A DNA stretch of 64,000 bases from Brachypterus glaber (GCA_958510825.1 OY294048.1:15455589-15519588), one strand, 5' to 3'. Counted from the stretch's first letter, positions 31,377-43,018 are shown. Numbers and translations: made by a program. The notes: a model not told the origin generated them from the letters alone.

Positions 31377-31739
31377 TTTTAAATTTATTTAAGGACCGAC
31401 TACTTTTTATGTTTTGCGGTAAGCACTTATAATATTCCCTGCCACAGTAATGTGGAGATTTTTCAAATGTTGCGGATTTGTGTTTCTTCAAGTATATATC
31501 AGATTGGTTCCGCGTGTTGTTATTGTGAACATCACTTTTTTTTATAAATTTACTATTATTTAAATACATGTAGGTCAACAATTTGTACAGATAAATTCCC
31601 GGCACTGTGAGAAGTTTTTCTGTCTTATAGATGTCCCGACAGGAGTCCCTATAGCTGAGACCAAAAATTATGCGCAAAATTCTTTTTTGACATAAAAACT
31701 CTCTGCATATGATCTAACGAGATCTTGGTTTTAATAATA

Positions 31740-32128
31740 GTAATTATATACCAAGGTAGAGAAGACATTTTTTATAGCCGAGGGATTTATACCGTGATTT
31801 ATATATTATTTTTTTCACTACTAGCGCATTTATTCTTATTATCTAACATTTTCATATCAATAATAAACTAAAATGTTTGCTGGATGGTAATTAACCGCGC
31901 AAAAATAAGTAGCCTTTGAAATCGCCATTTCTGAAAACGAATAAATTGATTTATTCACTGAAAGTTGACACTTCTAGTGGGTGGCATTTTGATATTTTTA
32001 AAATGTGTGAAAACATCAGTAAGTTGTGTATTTACTGAACAATATGTTATAATATAAAATATATAACAATTATCACATAATATAACATTGTTATATTCTA
32101 TTATAATTAATTGATTTATAATATTTGA
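31740..32128. other. AT-rich non-coding with hairpin
   Basis: No gene is seen. At 32038-32100 GTTATAATATAAAATATATA and related AT hairpins precede the Tc1 fragment and might be remnants of its flank. Confidence 0.4.
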
Positions 32129-32422
32129 CGGGCAACTTGTCGTCCTGGGGTAACAGATGCCAGAGAATACCGTTACATAACAGATTTTTTGCACAGATAC
32201 CGCAGCAATACACACAAGTATTTAAAGCCACTTTTGGGGGACGTACAAAAGAGTGATTTCCAGAAATACACTTGCCCAAAGGCTTTATTCTACCTAAGGT
32301 CCCGAAGAGTTCTAAGAGTATCCAGACTATCAGTCCGACAGAAAACCGCCCGCCTACAATGGGCACGTAATCATATAAATTGGTATTCAGTCAGTGACGA
32401 AACTTACTTTTTTTTTGGATAA
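32129..32422 (+). pseudogene. Tc1-like transposase fragment (HTH to first catalytic Asp)
   Basis: The frame encodes RATCRPGVTDAREYRYITDF, matching the end of the first helix-turn-helix and the start of the second in Tc1 transposases. It then gives RSRRVLRVSRLSVRQKTARL, QWARNHINW and SVSDETYFFFG. The SDE corresponds to the first Asp of the DDE/D catalytic site. It stops at about 32420. The N-terminus, the rest of the catalytic core and TIRs are absent. It would have bound TIRs and cut at TA sites; this piece is inactive. Three quarters of the usual ~340 residues is missing. Confidence 0.85.
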
Positions 32423-32549
32423 AAAAATATTTGGCCTAGTTAATGATAGTGGATTTGAGTTATTTTTATTTTACATAAAATATGGGGGGTCCAAGAATTC
32501 TTTCTGACGATGCACTGAACCAAAAATTAACGTGATATCAATAAAAATG

Positions 32550-32735
32550 ATTGATTTTGCACCGATATCGTTTTTAATTGTGACAACAAAATTTTTATTA
32601 TATCAATGCTTAAAGTTGGTTTTCTTAATGTAAAATTTATTTAATAAAAAAAATTCATTGTTATAATGAATTTATGCATAAAGGCAAGGAATTTTAAGCA
32701 TTGATACAATAAAGTGTTCATCGGTGCAAAATTAT
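32550..32735. mobile_element. Short TIR element
   Basis: TTTTGCACCGATATCG on the left is matched by CATCGGTGCAAAATTA inverted on the right, with inner TATATCAATGCTTAAA and TTAAGCATTGATACAA also complementary. AT-rich interior, no ORF. Confidence 0.6.
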
Positions 32736-33469
32736 TTCCAGTGTGTGTTTATTTTTTAAATAGTATAAGAAAACAGTTCAAAACGACTTGTTTAAATCGT
32801 TTTAAATAAATATTTTTTAAATACTTCACCCCTAGCTCTACTGCAATATCTACTATCTGTGGCCTATCTCCGCCAACCTGGTGACTCGCGGGTTCTCTGA
32901 GAAACAGGCCGATAAGCGTGTGTTAGTCCTTACCGGTTAAGAAAAAACGGCCTCCCAAGATCTTCCATCCGCTTTCGAGTGGGACAATGTGTTTCCTTAC
33001 CAGTTCGAAAAGCCTGGAATGTCACCAAATCCTGCTGATAATTTATGAAAACCTTAATACAGTCCAGGCAGAAAATCTAAAATGCAATTTGGAATTTTAA
33101 TACCAAAATCATATACGGCTTTATTTGGTTGTGTTTTTTTTTAATTATTAATTTAGTTTTTTGATTTATAATTTTTTCTGGACCTTCGAAAATACATAGT
33201 TATTTACGGTACAAGTCAGTTAAATAAGATATTACCCACGAGGAAAATCTTGAAAAAAATTGAACCTTGAGGCCCGCCAGGAACCTGCAGGGCTGCTAGA
33301 AAACTGAAATGCTTTAAAATAAACCTATAACTATGAATTGCACTTAATGGAAGTGAAAAACGTCGACTTTTTTTTAAACTCATTTTATGCATAGGCATCA
33401 AATGTAATTTGTATGCCTCACATCTACATTCGGTGTCTAGGCATTAAAGTAAGTATTTCACATTGACTA
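32736..33469. other. Non-coding, with a GC-richer stretch at 32825-33010
   Basis: 32860-33000 (GGCCTATCTCCGCCAACCTG, CGCGGGTTCTCTGAGAAACA, TCCGCTTTCGAGTGGGAC) resembles a structured or retroelement-derived sequence. I cannot place it. The remainder is AT-rich. Confidence 0.35.
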
Positions 33470-33711
33470 CACTGATAAAACAGTTTATTTGTGTCAACTA
33501 AATATTTGGTTGGATATAGCTAATTAAATTATTTGGTTGGGACAAATAAATTTTATTTTTGTCAAATAAACTATTTTGTTCCCATTAATAAATCATTTTT
33601 AAATTTAAATATTTGTTTACCTGAACTAAATATTTATTTGACTTTTAAAAGTTGTTACTCACAACCAAATAATTTAATTGGCCATATCCAAATAAATCCT
33701 TTTTATCAGTG
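33470..33711. mobile_element. MITE J, copy 1 (CACTGATAAAA ends, TA target)
   Basis: CACTGATAAAACAGTTTATT at the left, and an inverted ..AATAAATCCTTTTTATCAGTG at the right. TA directly flanks both ends. Inner words CAACTAAATATTTGG and ACCAAATAATTTAATTGGCC are also inverted. No ORF. A second copy with an insert is at 50404-50870. Confidence 0.8.
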
Positions 33712-34194
33712 TAAAGATTTTTTGCCGTTTGAAGAAAAATGTATTTAATTAAGATTGTGCCAATTAAGGTTTTTTACATTGGAATGCAGCAAACGCGTTT
33801 GTCACCGCGAATACGCGGCCGGGAAAGCACACACAAGAAGATTTCAACGACGATGCTATCGAAAAGTATAGATCCGATACAGATTGGTTTTCGATTGAGA
33901 AAAAACGAATTTATGGGTTTATTTATGTCGGAATTAAGTTCCAAGAACTTGGCGGATCAGTGTGTAAAGTCAAATTTACAGCTACTCGGACTGACGTCAT
34001 CACAAAATAGTACCCTATTATCTTCTATTTTTCCACTTTAACTGTTAATTTTCTATTACGGATCATCCAAAACAAAACATTTTCATGGCAATTTTGGATG
34101 AAATGCAAAATATGACGGTATTCAGGTATCGTTTTGTGATATTGTGATATTTTTGCAATTATTGTGATATTTTAAGGTTAACTAATTGGCTAAC
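33712..34194. other. Apparently single-copy sequence, moderate GC
   Basis: 33780-33990 is less AT-rich (CGCGTTTGTCACCGCGAATA, CGCGGCCGGGAAAGC). A 100-codon plus frame (33739-34041) crosses it without a domain. I do not call it a gene. Confidence 0.3.
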
Positions 34195-34280
34195 CTGGGT
34201 GGGTATTACGGCCGAAAATCATACGGCCGAAAGCCAGGTTTGCAGTAGTGGCAGCACTGATTTTAGTGGATCTCAAACTG
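34195..34280 (+). repeat. Repeat S, copy 1
   Basis: GTGGGTATTACGGCCGAAA and AGTAGTGGCAGCACTGATTT recur at 58098-58180 in the same orientation. Copy 1 has a duplicated ACGGCCGAAA. Class unknown. Confidence 0.6.
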
Positions 34281-34420
34281 TAGGCAAGTATTTATACATT
34301 GAGATATATAACTGGTTGCTTATTACTATTCTCTGCAAATTAATAAATATAATAAAATAATTGTTGAAATTTCTATAACAAATAATTGTTAAAATACTCA
34401 TAGTGTTTTTTTAATGGGTG

Positions 34421-34690
34421 CGTTGGTTTACGTTAACAATGTTTTGGTTTGGTAGTTTGCTGGTTTGGTGTTTTTTTTAATGGGAGGCGTTGGTTAACGT
34501 TAACAATGGTTTGGTTTGGTAGTTTGCTGGTTTGGTGTTTTTTTTTTAATGGGAAGCGTTGGTTTAAGTTAACGTTGGTTCACGATGTTTTTGTGCTGGT
34601 TTGGTGTTTTTTTTGAGGGGGGAGTTGGTGTTGTGTTGGTTAGGTTTTTTTTCTTTTAATGGGGGGCGTTTGTTTACGTTACCTATCAAG
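34421..34690. repeat. ~67-bp minisatellite (CGTTGGTTTACGTTAAC)
   Basis: Units begin at 34421, 34488, 34557 and a degenerate 34622/34667, with GTAGTTTGCTGGTTTGGTG and a T-run plus AATGGG in each. Spacing is 67, 69, about 66 and about 45 bp. Very strand-asymmetric (G/T-rich). Confidence 0.8.
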
Positions 34691-35231
34691 TGGTCATTTT
34701 TTAGATACGATATTTCAGAATTTAGAAGGCGATATATTTTAAGAATCAAATAGGATTATATTTAGGCTAAATAATTTAGCTTTAGCTAATTAAATAATAA
34801 ATGCTTGCCTGGTGTAAAAATTATATGCGTAAGAAATTCATTGTATTAATCAAATATTGAGAACCTCTGGAGAACACTAGAGGGGGTAAAAGCATTTCTT
34901 TCTGCCGTATGATCCAGACTCACTTTTTTAAGTACACCGCGGCGTGATGTTACGTGCGCGGAGTGAGGTTACGTGCGCGGCGTGCGGTAAATAATAGGTA
35001 ACCAGATTTTATCTGATTGTTAATTGTTTTTTGTTTGTTATTATAGTGTTTCATTCGTATTAACTATACCGTATGTTTTTTCTTTTTTTTCTTTTTTTTG
35101 CAGAGCTTTAAAGAAGCATAAATTAAATTAGTCCATTCAAATAATAAATGTAAATAGCAATAAATGTACAGGGGCTGATATTTTCAAGGGTAGTAGTGGA
35201 TGGTTACAGAACACACCTGTTAGTTTTTCAT
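34691..35231. other. AT-rich, with CGCGG triplet at 34935-34985
   Basis: ACCGCGGCGTGATGTTACGT, GCGCGGAGTGAGGTTACGTG and CGCGGCGTGCGG form a short near-duplicate with GTTACGTGCGCGG twice. Otherwise no coding region. Confidence 0.4.
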
Positions 35232-35794
35232 CGGGTGAGGGAAGTCCGCTATTTTCAAAGTTTTTCAAAAAAAAATTTTTGAAAAAATTTGTTTTTACCC
35301 CATTTTACCCCCTTACCCCAATCCGATTTTTACCAAAAACAATCCCAGCCTAGAACTGTGGATAATCAACCTATGGTTCAAATTCGAGGCTTTCTTGAGT
35401 TATCGGGGCCACAAATTTCCCGGACAGAGACACCGACAGACAGAAGTTTGTTTTTGACGAAAATCATATTTTTTTGATATTAAACGTCCAGAAACGTAAA
35501 AAAGCAATAAAAATTTTTCTACAATTTTTCTACATTTTTTACTAACGCAAGACTCTTGGGGGAAGTAAAAATGATAAAAAAACGCACAAAAAAAATAAAA
35601 AGCTAAAAAATTGTTTTTTTTTAATGTAAATTTAAAAATAATTTAACTTAGTTTCCGACGAAACCGGAAATGTAAAAAAATATTTTTATACAATTTTGCA
35701 GCCATTGTTGAGTAATATGAGCTATAAAAAAATGCTTTCGTCGGATCGAAAACAACCTAATTTTAGGGGGTGTCCATGGACTGAACCTCACCCG
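35232..35794. mobile_element. TIR-bounded non-autonomous element
   Basis: CGGGTGAGGGAAGTCC at the left is inverted at the right as GGACTGAACCTCACCCG. The interior has A/T runs and words shared loosely with repeat H (GAGTTATCGGGGCCAC, ACCGACAGACAG). No coding. TIR similarity is modest. Confidence 0.5.
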
Positions 35795-36337
35795 GTATAC
35801 AAAATCGTTTAGTATTGAATACAGTAACAAACTTAGTGCATGGTAAATTAAATTAAATTTTACTATAGAATAGTATTAATTAGTTAATTAATTCAGATAG
35901 TTTCGTTCTATAAAATAACAATTTACAACTTCTTAGATAATAATGTAGTCCGCAGAAACGAAATTGGAGCCGTTTTTCCTGCCACAGAGAGTATAGGAGA
36001 ACTCGGTGGCCAGATTAAGATCGCATCTTTGCGATATTTAACATAAATTTAGCGGTCTCTTTCAGCCTTTGATTTGTATGCAATTAGTAGTAGAAGATGT
36101 ACGGCGGTTGTGCCCAGTCTGCCGCCATATTAACATATCCTCCGAGAAGTATTCTTCTTCTTCTTCTCTCGTCGAAAGCCTCCGGGGAACTGCAGACAGG
36201 TTAGAAAACGTCTATTGCTATTTTTGGGAAATGCGAGCCATATAATGCCCCAGTCGATGTTTCTATTAGAAGCACATGATTACATAAGCAATTATACTAC
36301 TTGAAATTGAAATATTATTGATTTTTCCATTATGGAC
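35795..36337. other. Non-coding, with a GC-richer island at 35985-36200
   Basis: 35985-36200 (GGAGCCGTTTTTCCTGCCAC, GATGTACGGCGGTTGTGCCC, TCGTCGAAAGCCTCCGGGG) appears unique in the window. A CTTCTTCTTCTTCT run is at 36160. Could be conserved non-coding DNA. Confidence 0.3.
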
Positions 36338-37961
36338 GCACTATGGAACGAAGCGGGCCATACGTTGGACATACATATCTTTCTTGAAAACGGTAGTCGC
36401 GATTTTGATAAAATTTGGTATGTAGCTATTTTTAGGTACGAGAAAGCCTTTTAGCTAGTTTTCATTTTTGGCAAAAATCTGGAAATCTGGAAATCTTAGA
36501 AAAGATTAAATTTATTTTTTTTAAGTATATGATTAATTACCATTTAGCGTATAAGAAAGATATTTAACTAAGTAATATGGATAAGTTCTAAAAAATAAAA
36601 AATATGGGTAAGTTCTGGATAACTTGTAAAATTATTATCTTAGCTAATAAGTTTGGCTTTTTCGAGTGGAATTAAAACATTTACCTAACTATTGAGTTGA
36701 AAATTTCTGGAAAAATTCTGAAAAAAAAATTGGAAAAATTCTGGAAAAAATCTGGAAATATTCTGGAAAAATTTTGAAAAAATTCTAAAAAAGTTTTAAA
36801 ATAGTGACAAAAATTTTTTATAAAAAAATGTGATAATAAAACAAACTAAATAAAGTAAATAATTTTTATATAGGTACTTTTATCAAAAACCAGTAATTCC
36901 CTAGCTTCCTTGAATAATTCCTTTACTTTATTTTTACAAGTAGGTCTCATACTGGAAATTACTGGATCTGAGGCTAAAAATAAGCTATGCAAGATATCCT
37001 CATTGTTTGGACTTTTTAGACTCTAGACATTTTTCTTCAGTGATTTTCTCTGAATTTTTCCAGAATTTTCCAACTCAATAGTTAGCTAAATGTTTTAATT
37101 TTACTTGAAAAAGCCAAATTGTTTACTTAAAATTATAATTTTACAAGTTATACATATTTTCCAGAATTCTTCCAAATTTCGGATACTTACGCAAAAATCT
37201 TTCTTGTAGACTAAATGGTAAATATTAAAAAGCAAAGACAAGGTTAAAACAAAATTATTTTTTCGAAAATTAAAAAAAAAGTTGAAAAAAATATATATTT
37301 TTTATTTATTTAAATTTTTGTTCTCTGGGCCTTTTTTGGCAATTTTGCGAAATTTAAAACTACCGTACTATTCTAACGCTTAAGCTAAGCTAAGCTAACG
37401 TAATTACCAGATAATATTACCCACCGCAAAGAAATTCTGTAAAAGTTTATGTGAAAAGTTATTTTTTTTATTGTTCTTTAAAACAAAAATTTAAATTAAA
37501 GAGGTTCTAGGTTTTTCTGGGGTCTGATTTTTGCATAGGTTTTTTCCTTACTTAGTCCACTATAATGTAGTTATAAAAAATATGCGGGACTTTACGGGAC
37601 TTTAACGAAAAAACAAGAAATGTCGGAAAATTAAAAAAAAATGATAATATAAAAAATAGGGGATATACAAAATATTTTATTTTTTTATATAATACTCTTT
37701 TAAATTGTTATTATTGCGCAATTAATAGAAAAAGATTATATTGTAAGATAACAAAAAAAAAGACTACAAATTTTCGTAGCATAATTAAGACATCTAATAT
37801 AAGCGTTAATTTATCTAGGTAACCTTAGTTATAGATGGAAATTTTGCCTCTACTCAATGTATAAGATAATTAACTATAAGAAAAATGCATCTAAATCCTT
37901 ATTTTTCATTTGTTGTTTTTTACCCGATGTCCAGCCTATAGCCCGGTTCGTTCCATAGTGC
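36338..37961. mobile_element. 1.6-kb non-autonomous DNA element with inverted ends
   Basis: GCACTATGGAACGAAGCGGG at the left is mirrored by CCCGGTTCGTTCCATAGTGC at the right. A second inner pair of inverted segments (36540-36720: GGAATTAAAACATTTACCTA; 37070-37180 complementary) shows partial foldback. 36700-36800 is a degenerate TTCTGGAAAAA minisatellite. No frame over 60 codons matches a transposase. Confidence 0.7.
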
Positions 37962-39060
37962 AACGCTGATTTGCAAACTTGTCACCAGATTATTTGAGTT
38001 ATAACTTTTTTTAGATTCAACCGATTTAACTCGGATTCAACGAAAACAACTGTTGATATAATGTCTATATTTTCAAGTGTTTTAGTTATAGTTAAAATAT
38101 TTTATTATTAAGAAAAATACATTATTTGGTTAACATATATGTTATTACTAAAACAATTTTAATCTTGCACTTTTAAATTTTCTTCTTCGTCAGTATTTGC
38201 TAGAAAAACAATCGCCATCTTGTACATCTTTGCAGGTTTTGCTAGTTTTATTATTAGCCATCGAAGGATAATTGTTACTCTTTATTACCGTGAATTTGTC
38301 AAACTAGATGTTAAATCACTATGTATCACTTAGAAAAAAACTATGAAATATTTATTGTTATTATGCCAACAATATTAAAACTCGGTAGAAAAGTTAAACT
38401 TATATTTTATTGATAACATTAGAAAGACCATAGGATTATAAACTATCGTGAATAATTGTGGAAAATGTTTTATTAATCAATTTGTCGTTTGCACTTTTTT
38501 GGATCATCTCTACACGACCGTAGATCTTACCGACAGGTCTGTCGGTGCGTTTGTCTGTCGACCAAGATGCCAGCAGATAAGTTTTCTTTTCTCGTCGCGG
38601 GAACACGTTTGTCGTAAATAATATTCCGTTTCTATAGGAATTGAAAATTAATTTATGAAATCCTTAAATTAGGAATTCAGTTTTTGAACCTATTTTGAAA
38701 AAATCAATGGATTTTTACAAAAAGAGTTGCTCACATAGAATAATTTTTTGCTATTTTGCTTATTAAACGTTTATTATACCATATTACATCATATATACAT
38801 ACTTAAATTTACGTATAATAAAAGATTAATAAGCGGACTTTTTTCAAAAACTAAACCTTTGCGTAAATAAAATCCAAACGAAAATGAAAGCGTAAAATTA
38901 GGTTTTAGTCTTGGTCGTGCAAAAAAACATATTGTGTTATGTATAAGGTATTAAAAAAATCGTCACATTTAAGAAGAACTGTGTTATATGTATATCTGCC
39001 AAATTATTATCAATAGAATTTTGACGGATGCTTCACCCAGATATTAACAATCAACTTTAT
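37962..39060. other. AT-rich non-coding
   Basis: No gene is seen. 38505-38625 (CTACACGACCGTAGATC, ACCGACAGGTCTGTCGGTGC) is GC-richer with a short hairpin and may be a small repeat or regulatory segment. Confidence 0.4.
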
Positions 39061-39340
39061 GGGAGGCATAGCGTAGTGGCTAGCGCGTATGTATAGCAAG
39101 TCTACTATCGTGAGTTCGATTCTCACTGGCGCCGATGTGTCTTTTTTCAGTTAATTAATAATTGAAATTTGGCGAAGGCGATAAGTGAAACGGACAATCC
39201 CTAGAAACTGGTTCGAAAGTCAGTATAAGCCGGTGGTTCCCTCTACTACTAGCCCACACAAGTCTTGGACTTAGGGGATGCTTAATTAAGTAGAATAGTA
39301 CGAGGTTAAACAAATAAACAAAAACAAAACAAAAAACAAA
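39061..39340 (+). mobile_element. tRNA-derived SINE, copy 2
   Basis: This copy is better preserved at the head: GGGAGGCATAGCGTAGTGGC (box A: TAGCGTAGTGG) and GAGTTCGATTCTC (box B, 39112-39124). The body matches 19857-20119 (GGCGAAGGCGATAAGTGAAA, GGGGATGCTTAATTAAGTAG). The tail is A-rich with AAAC units. No clear target duplication. Confidence 0.85.
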
Positions 39341-40640
39341 TTTAAGAATTTCACCAATGACATAGCATGTGTCAAATAATTCTGACATAGGTCAAATTTA
39401 TGAGTGTTAAAGACTCGTTAAACCATCCAAGAGTGTAATTCCCTAAATATATTAGAGCGTTAGCGAAAAAACGTACGCACGACAGTACGTAACGTGTAAC
39501 GTGTAAATAATAGGGAATTCCTAATAGGGAGTCTCTGAGGGACAGACAACTACGCGTAATCACTGTACAAAATAGTGGTAATCGACTAAGTAATCGTCGC
39601 GTAATCTTATAAAGAAACAAGTAATCTGTAAGAAATGATGAGAAATAGGCAATCATTGTACAAATTATGCTAAAATATTTTTGCAATGATATAGGTAGGA
39701 TAAAATTTAAAAAAGCCCTGTATTATTAACGTTGCTAAGTAGTGTATACTTATCGAAAGACACTCAACTGTCCACTGTCCCACCGTCAAGTATTCTAGGA
39801 AATCCAGAATTCATCATTTTTCCATCCCTTATTTTGGACGCTGATTCGGAAATCATAAATCCCTACAAGATAAATATAAATTCAGAGAAACAGAAGACTA
39901 TGAATTATGCAAAAACCTATTAAAAACTACAAGGTGCACATCGGAAAAACCTTTTACGTTTGGTGTGAAAGTTTCAAGAGTACACATCCAACACATCTAA
40001 AAACAAGCGAAAAGCAGTTTGTCATTTTCAATAGGCGATATCCTGATTTCTGAGTGCACGATCTACATTTGTTTCCTGTTTCGATCGTCCTTTGAAGATG
40101 TAAAGTGCATAAAAACGTTATATGTTTACGTCGAAAAACGCTAATGCATACATATTTATGCATTTGTAACGGGACACCACAAACTATAAATTTTAGACTA
40201 AGAGGCTGTTTTGAGTAAGGCTAGTTTGTACTTTTAGTTTATTACTTATAAATATTTTAAGGGGAAAATTTATTCATATTTGACATGTGTTACACACACA
40301 TGTGTTACACATAGAGGAATGACTACTAAAAGCAAGTACTATTATTCAGATTAACTGGCTAATAAGTTTGTACATTTACAAGCATTTAAAGTACCTAAAG
40401 CAAATAGTTTGACTCATTGTGTATCTTAAATCAAAAGGTTAAAATTTGATTAAAGTAAATGCTTTGTTTGAATAATAAAATTTCATATATTAAGTTTTTA
40501 AGAAGCTTAAAGAAAATACTAAAAAATATGAAAAATAGTAGTAAATATAAGACTAATTTCTTGGAAACAAGTAATTGAACCAGTTGAACTTGAAACAAAT
40601 GTTTATTATTTTTTAAATTAGTTAAATATGTTTATATCAA
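39341..40640. other. AT-rich non-coding
   Basis: Only short frames without domains. 39470-39500 has CAGTACGTAACGTGTAACGT. 40060-40140 contains TTTGAAGATGTAAAG..GTCGAAAAACG, which resembles the hammerhead-like layout but lacks helix I pairing. Not called. Confidence 0.4.
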
Positions 40641-41570
40641 GTACACTAAAAGAAATTACATTGAAAAGGTGTAAAAAAATACACTCTATAAATGTGTAAA
40701 TTTTACACCTTTATATATAAATCAACATTGATGTGACACTATACACGTGAGGTGATTTTGACCTAGAGTGTGTATTTTTACATCCATACCTTCTGCAACA
40801 ATACACTCGGAGCTCAGGAAAGTGTATTTTTATAAACATACCTTTAGCAACAATACACCCGAAGTGTAAAAATCCAACTTCTGATGTACAAGCCAGCCAA
40901 TCGCGGGCGTTAAGCTAGTCACGTGACTCGAGAAGCCAGAATTCCTGCTTCATCGAGTCTGGTAGCTGTCGACCATTATAATTGTTTACGTTTGTAAGAG
41001 CGTACGTATAATTTTGTGTGTGCTAGATTTTTCAAAGAAATAATTGGTAAGTGTTGACTAAAAGTAAATATTTAAAAAGTGTGATTAATACAATATCCTT
41101 AAAACCTACATTTTATAATATTTTTCTTATTTAGGCGGTAACACTGGCCTGCAAATTTTGAATTGTTAAGACTTGTGTATGTTTTCTGTTTCTATTTTAT
41201 ATTGGTACTTTTTGTAGCGCTGATTACGAATATACGTTTTATTTTTCTGTTGCGTAGTGTTTCCATAAAACACTATTCATAAATAGAAAAATAACAAAAT
41301 GGTTATTCTATTTTTTTTAATAAATTGAAGGTTTTTAGGTAAAAAGTATATTTACGCGTTGGTGTAAACTTTACACACTGGATGTAAAAATATAATACAC
41401 ACCGCATTTATATTAACGCTTCGAGTGTAAATTCACATCAGCAGTAGCTGCAAGTAAATTACCCATGCACGTGGATGTAAAAATTTATCTCAGTGTATTT
41501 TTATACTTGCAACAAATATCTAACGCAAGTATAAAAAACACTTCATATTAGAATATGTTTTCTCTGTGTG
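40641..41570 (+). mobile_element. Repeat L: element with GTGTAAAAA terminal words and a CpG-rich core
   Basis: Both ends (40640-40880 and 41340-41540) are full of GTGTAAAAAT / ATTTTTACAC words in both orientations. The core 40910-41060 is GC-richer (TCACGTGACTCGAGAAGCC, TCTGGTAGCTGTCGACC) and ends in AATTGGTAAGTG, a good splice-donor-like site. Layout (repetitive ends, promoter-like core, donor) parallels the element at 45794-46689. No transposase. Confidence 0.45.
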
Positions 41571-41871
41571 TACGCAACATGTAATACTCGTTTGTTTTCG
41601 ATAGGAAATTAACATAATCTTTGCAAGCATGATTTATTTTTTTGATGTATTTTATTAGGCATAAGTTTGGTTTGATGTAAAAAGATTTACTTACTTTAAA
41701 GATCTTAAAATTTAAGTAATTGCCACTTAATTCGTTGAAGTCAAGGTTAAAGTCATTTAGGTGGTTTCTTGAAAACCGAGTTAAATATGAAGTTTGTAAA
41801 TTTTCTCGTCTCAGAAATAGTCATTGTAAATAAATAAGAGGTGCCTTAATTTCTGATCATTTATTAAAATA
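41571..41871. other. AT-rich non-coding
   Basis: Nothing recognisable apart from the edge of a Penelope-like fragment at about 41820. Confidence 0.4.
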
Positions 41872-41914
41872 AATGCGATGCATTTCGGTTTTTAAAAAAC
41901 ATCTTCGGGCATAT
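41872..41914 (-). ncRNA. Hammerhead-like motif, copy 5, with one core change
   Basis: On the minus strand ATGC pairs with GCAT in helix I. The core is CCGAAGA (41908-41902; U4 replaced by C), stem II GTTTTT/AAAAAC, GAAA (41886-41883), TGCAT as a self-paired helix III and C as the cleavage base. The U4 change would be expected to abolish cleavage. Architecture is otherwise complete. Confidence 0.45.
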
Positions 41915-42105
41915 AACATCTATAAAAAGTATAAGAGAAGCTTAAATAATAAGAAAACGCTACAAAAAAATATAAAATGTGGAAAATTTGTGAAAACTGA
42001 GCTTACCTAATTAAAAGGGTTTAAACCCTTAAATATGTTTAAAAGTTTGTGATTAAATAGCAAGAAAATTATCACCACTAAATTTAAGGCTTTCTTTTTA
42101 GTATA

Positions 42106-42840
42106 TACAGGATGATCAGTAAATGCCAGGCCAAAATTTAATAGGTGATTCTACATCTAAAAATATGAAAAAAGTTTTTATAAAGGTTGGTCCGGAAATG
42201 AGCTCTAAGGGAGCTACGGCCCTTCGAAGATGACATATTAAATGGGGAACAAAAAAAAAAGAATCAATAAAATTTTATTGCTGCAGGGTTTGGATTCTTC
42301 ATTTAAAACTGAGCAAAAAAAGTATTCTTCATCAAAACACCTAAATTTAATATTAAAGGAGTAGCCTTTTAAAAAGTAACATTTTTGGTGGCACAAAATG
42401 TTACATCCTCTTAATTGCATTTTTTTTAAAAAACGGTTGCTCCTACAGTGTTACACTATATGACGTTTTTTATGTATCTTTACTTAAGGAATCCATTTTT
42501 TACAAAAAAAATCCAAAAAAAATACACATAAAACAGTTTGGGGCAAAAAGGTGTCAAGCCTAATACATTCTTCCGTCTAGGGACGTCTCTGGATAAATTC
42601 AAAAAAAATAAATTAACATAAAAATATTTACCTTATTAATACTAGTATACATGAAAAAGCTCGTCGCTTTAGCTTAAAGGGTACCAGAGTTATTAATTAA
42701 ATAAAAACCTTATTTTTATTACAATTTTAAAGGGCCGTAGCTTCCTTAGGTCTCATTGGAGGACCAACCTTTATAGGAACTTTTTTTTTAATATTTTTGG
42801 ATGCAGAATTTTTGGCATGTCAGTTATTGATCACCCTGTA
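42106..42840. mobile_element. Element M: TACAGG(G)TGATCA-ended non-autonomous element
   Basis: The left end TACAGGATGATCAGTAAATG and inverted right end TACAGGGTGATCAATAACTG bound arms of about 120 bp that include AAAGGTTGGTCC and GGGAGCTACGGCCCTT. The ends and TA-rich flanks suggest a mariner-type element. Its right part was later duplicated (42221-43885). Confidence 0.75.
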
Positions 42841-42866
42841 TATATTTTTTAGTTTTTAAGTACTTT

Positions 42867-43018
42867 GGGAACGTTCAAGTCTTACGTAACGCTCCTAGGG
42901 GGGGGGTAATTTTGGAGTGTTACGCCCATGTTAATGGTATAGGAAAATTGCGTTACAGCCCCCCCCTGTAACGCAATTTTCCTATAAGTCCAAAATGATC
43001 AAAATACTTGAACGTTCC
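42867..43018. mobile_element. GGGAACGTTCAAG MITE, copy 1
   Basis: GGGAACGTTCAAGTCTTACG at the left, CTTGAACGTTCC at the right. The core holds G(9) and C(8) runs and TTGCGTTACAGCC / CTGTAACGCAA in inversion. Part of the tandem duplication. Confidence 0.75.

Larger units (their letters stand above)
30835..31730 (-). pseudogene. LINE D: 3' remnant of a jockey-like retrotransposon
   Basis: On the minus strand the frame 31677-31306 encodes RIIFGLSYRDSCRDIYKTEK, TVPGIYLYKLLTYMYLNNSK and a C-terminus IKTKVLFPYIYYIVLPT. The opening matches LINE C's RIIRKIFNIKFRDSCKEYFK. Upstream, at about 31680-31730, the shared QRVFMS(Q)K block is in another frame, so a frameshift lies near 31690. The 3' end is a (TATTC)n tail, seen here as GAATAGAATAGAATAGAAT at 30841-30862. 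The catalytic RT is absent. An inverted repeat (31147-31376) overlaps the end of the coding region. Confidence 0.75.

Noticed and set aside
33739..34041. 100-codon plus-strand frame
   Set aside because: No domain, no coding bias or relatives visible; length is expected by chance in 64 kb.
40070..40150. Additional hammerhead candidate (TTTGAAGA ... GAAAAACG)
   Set aside because: First core base is wrong and no helix I pairing can be drawn.
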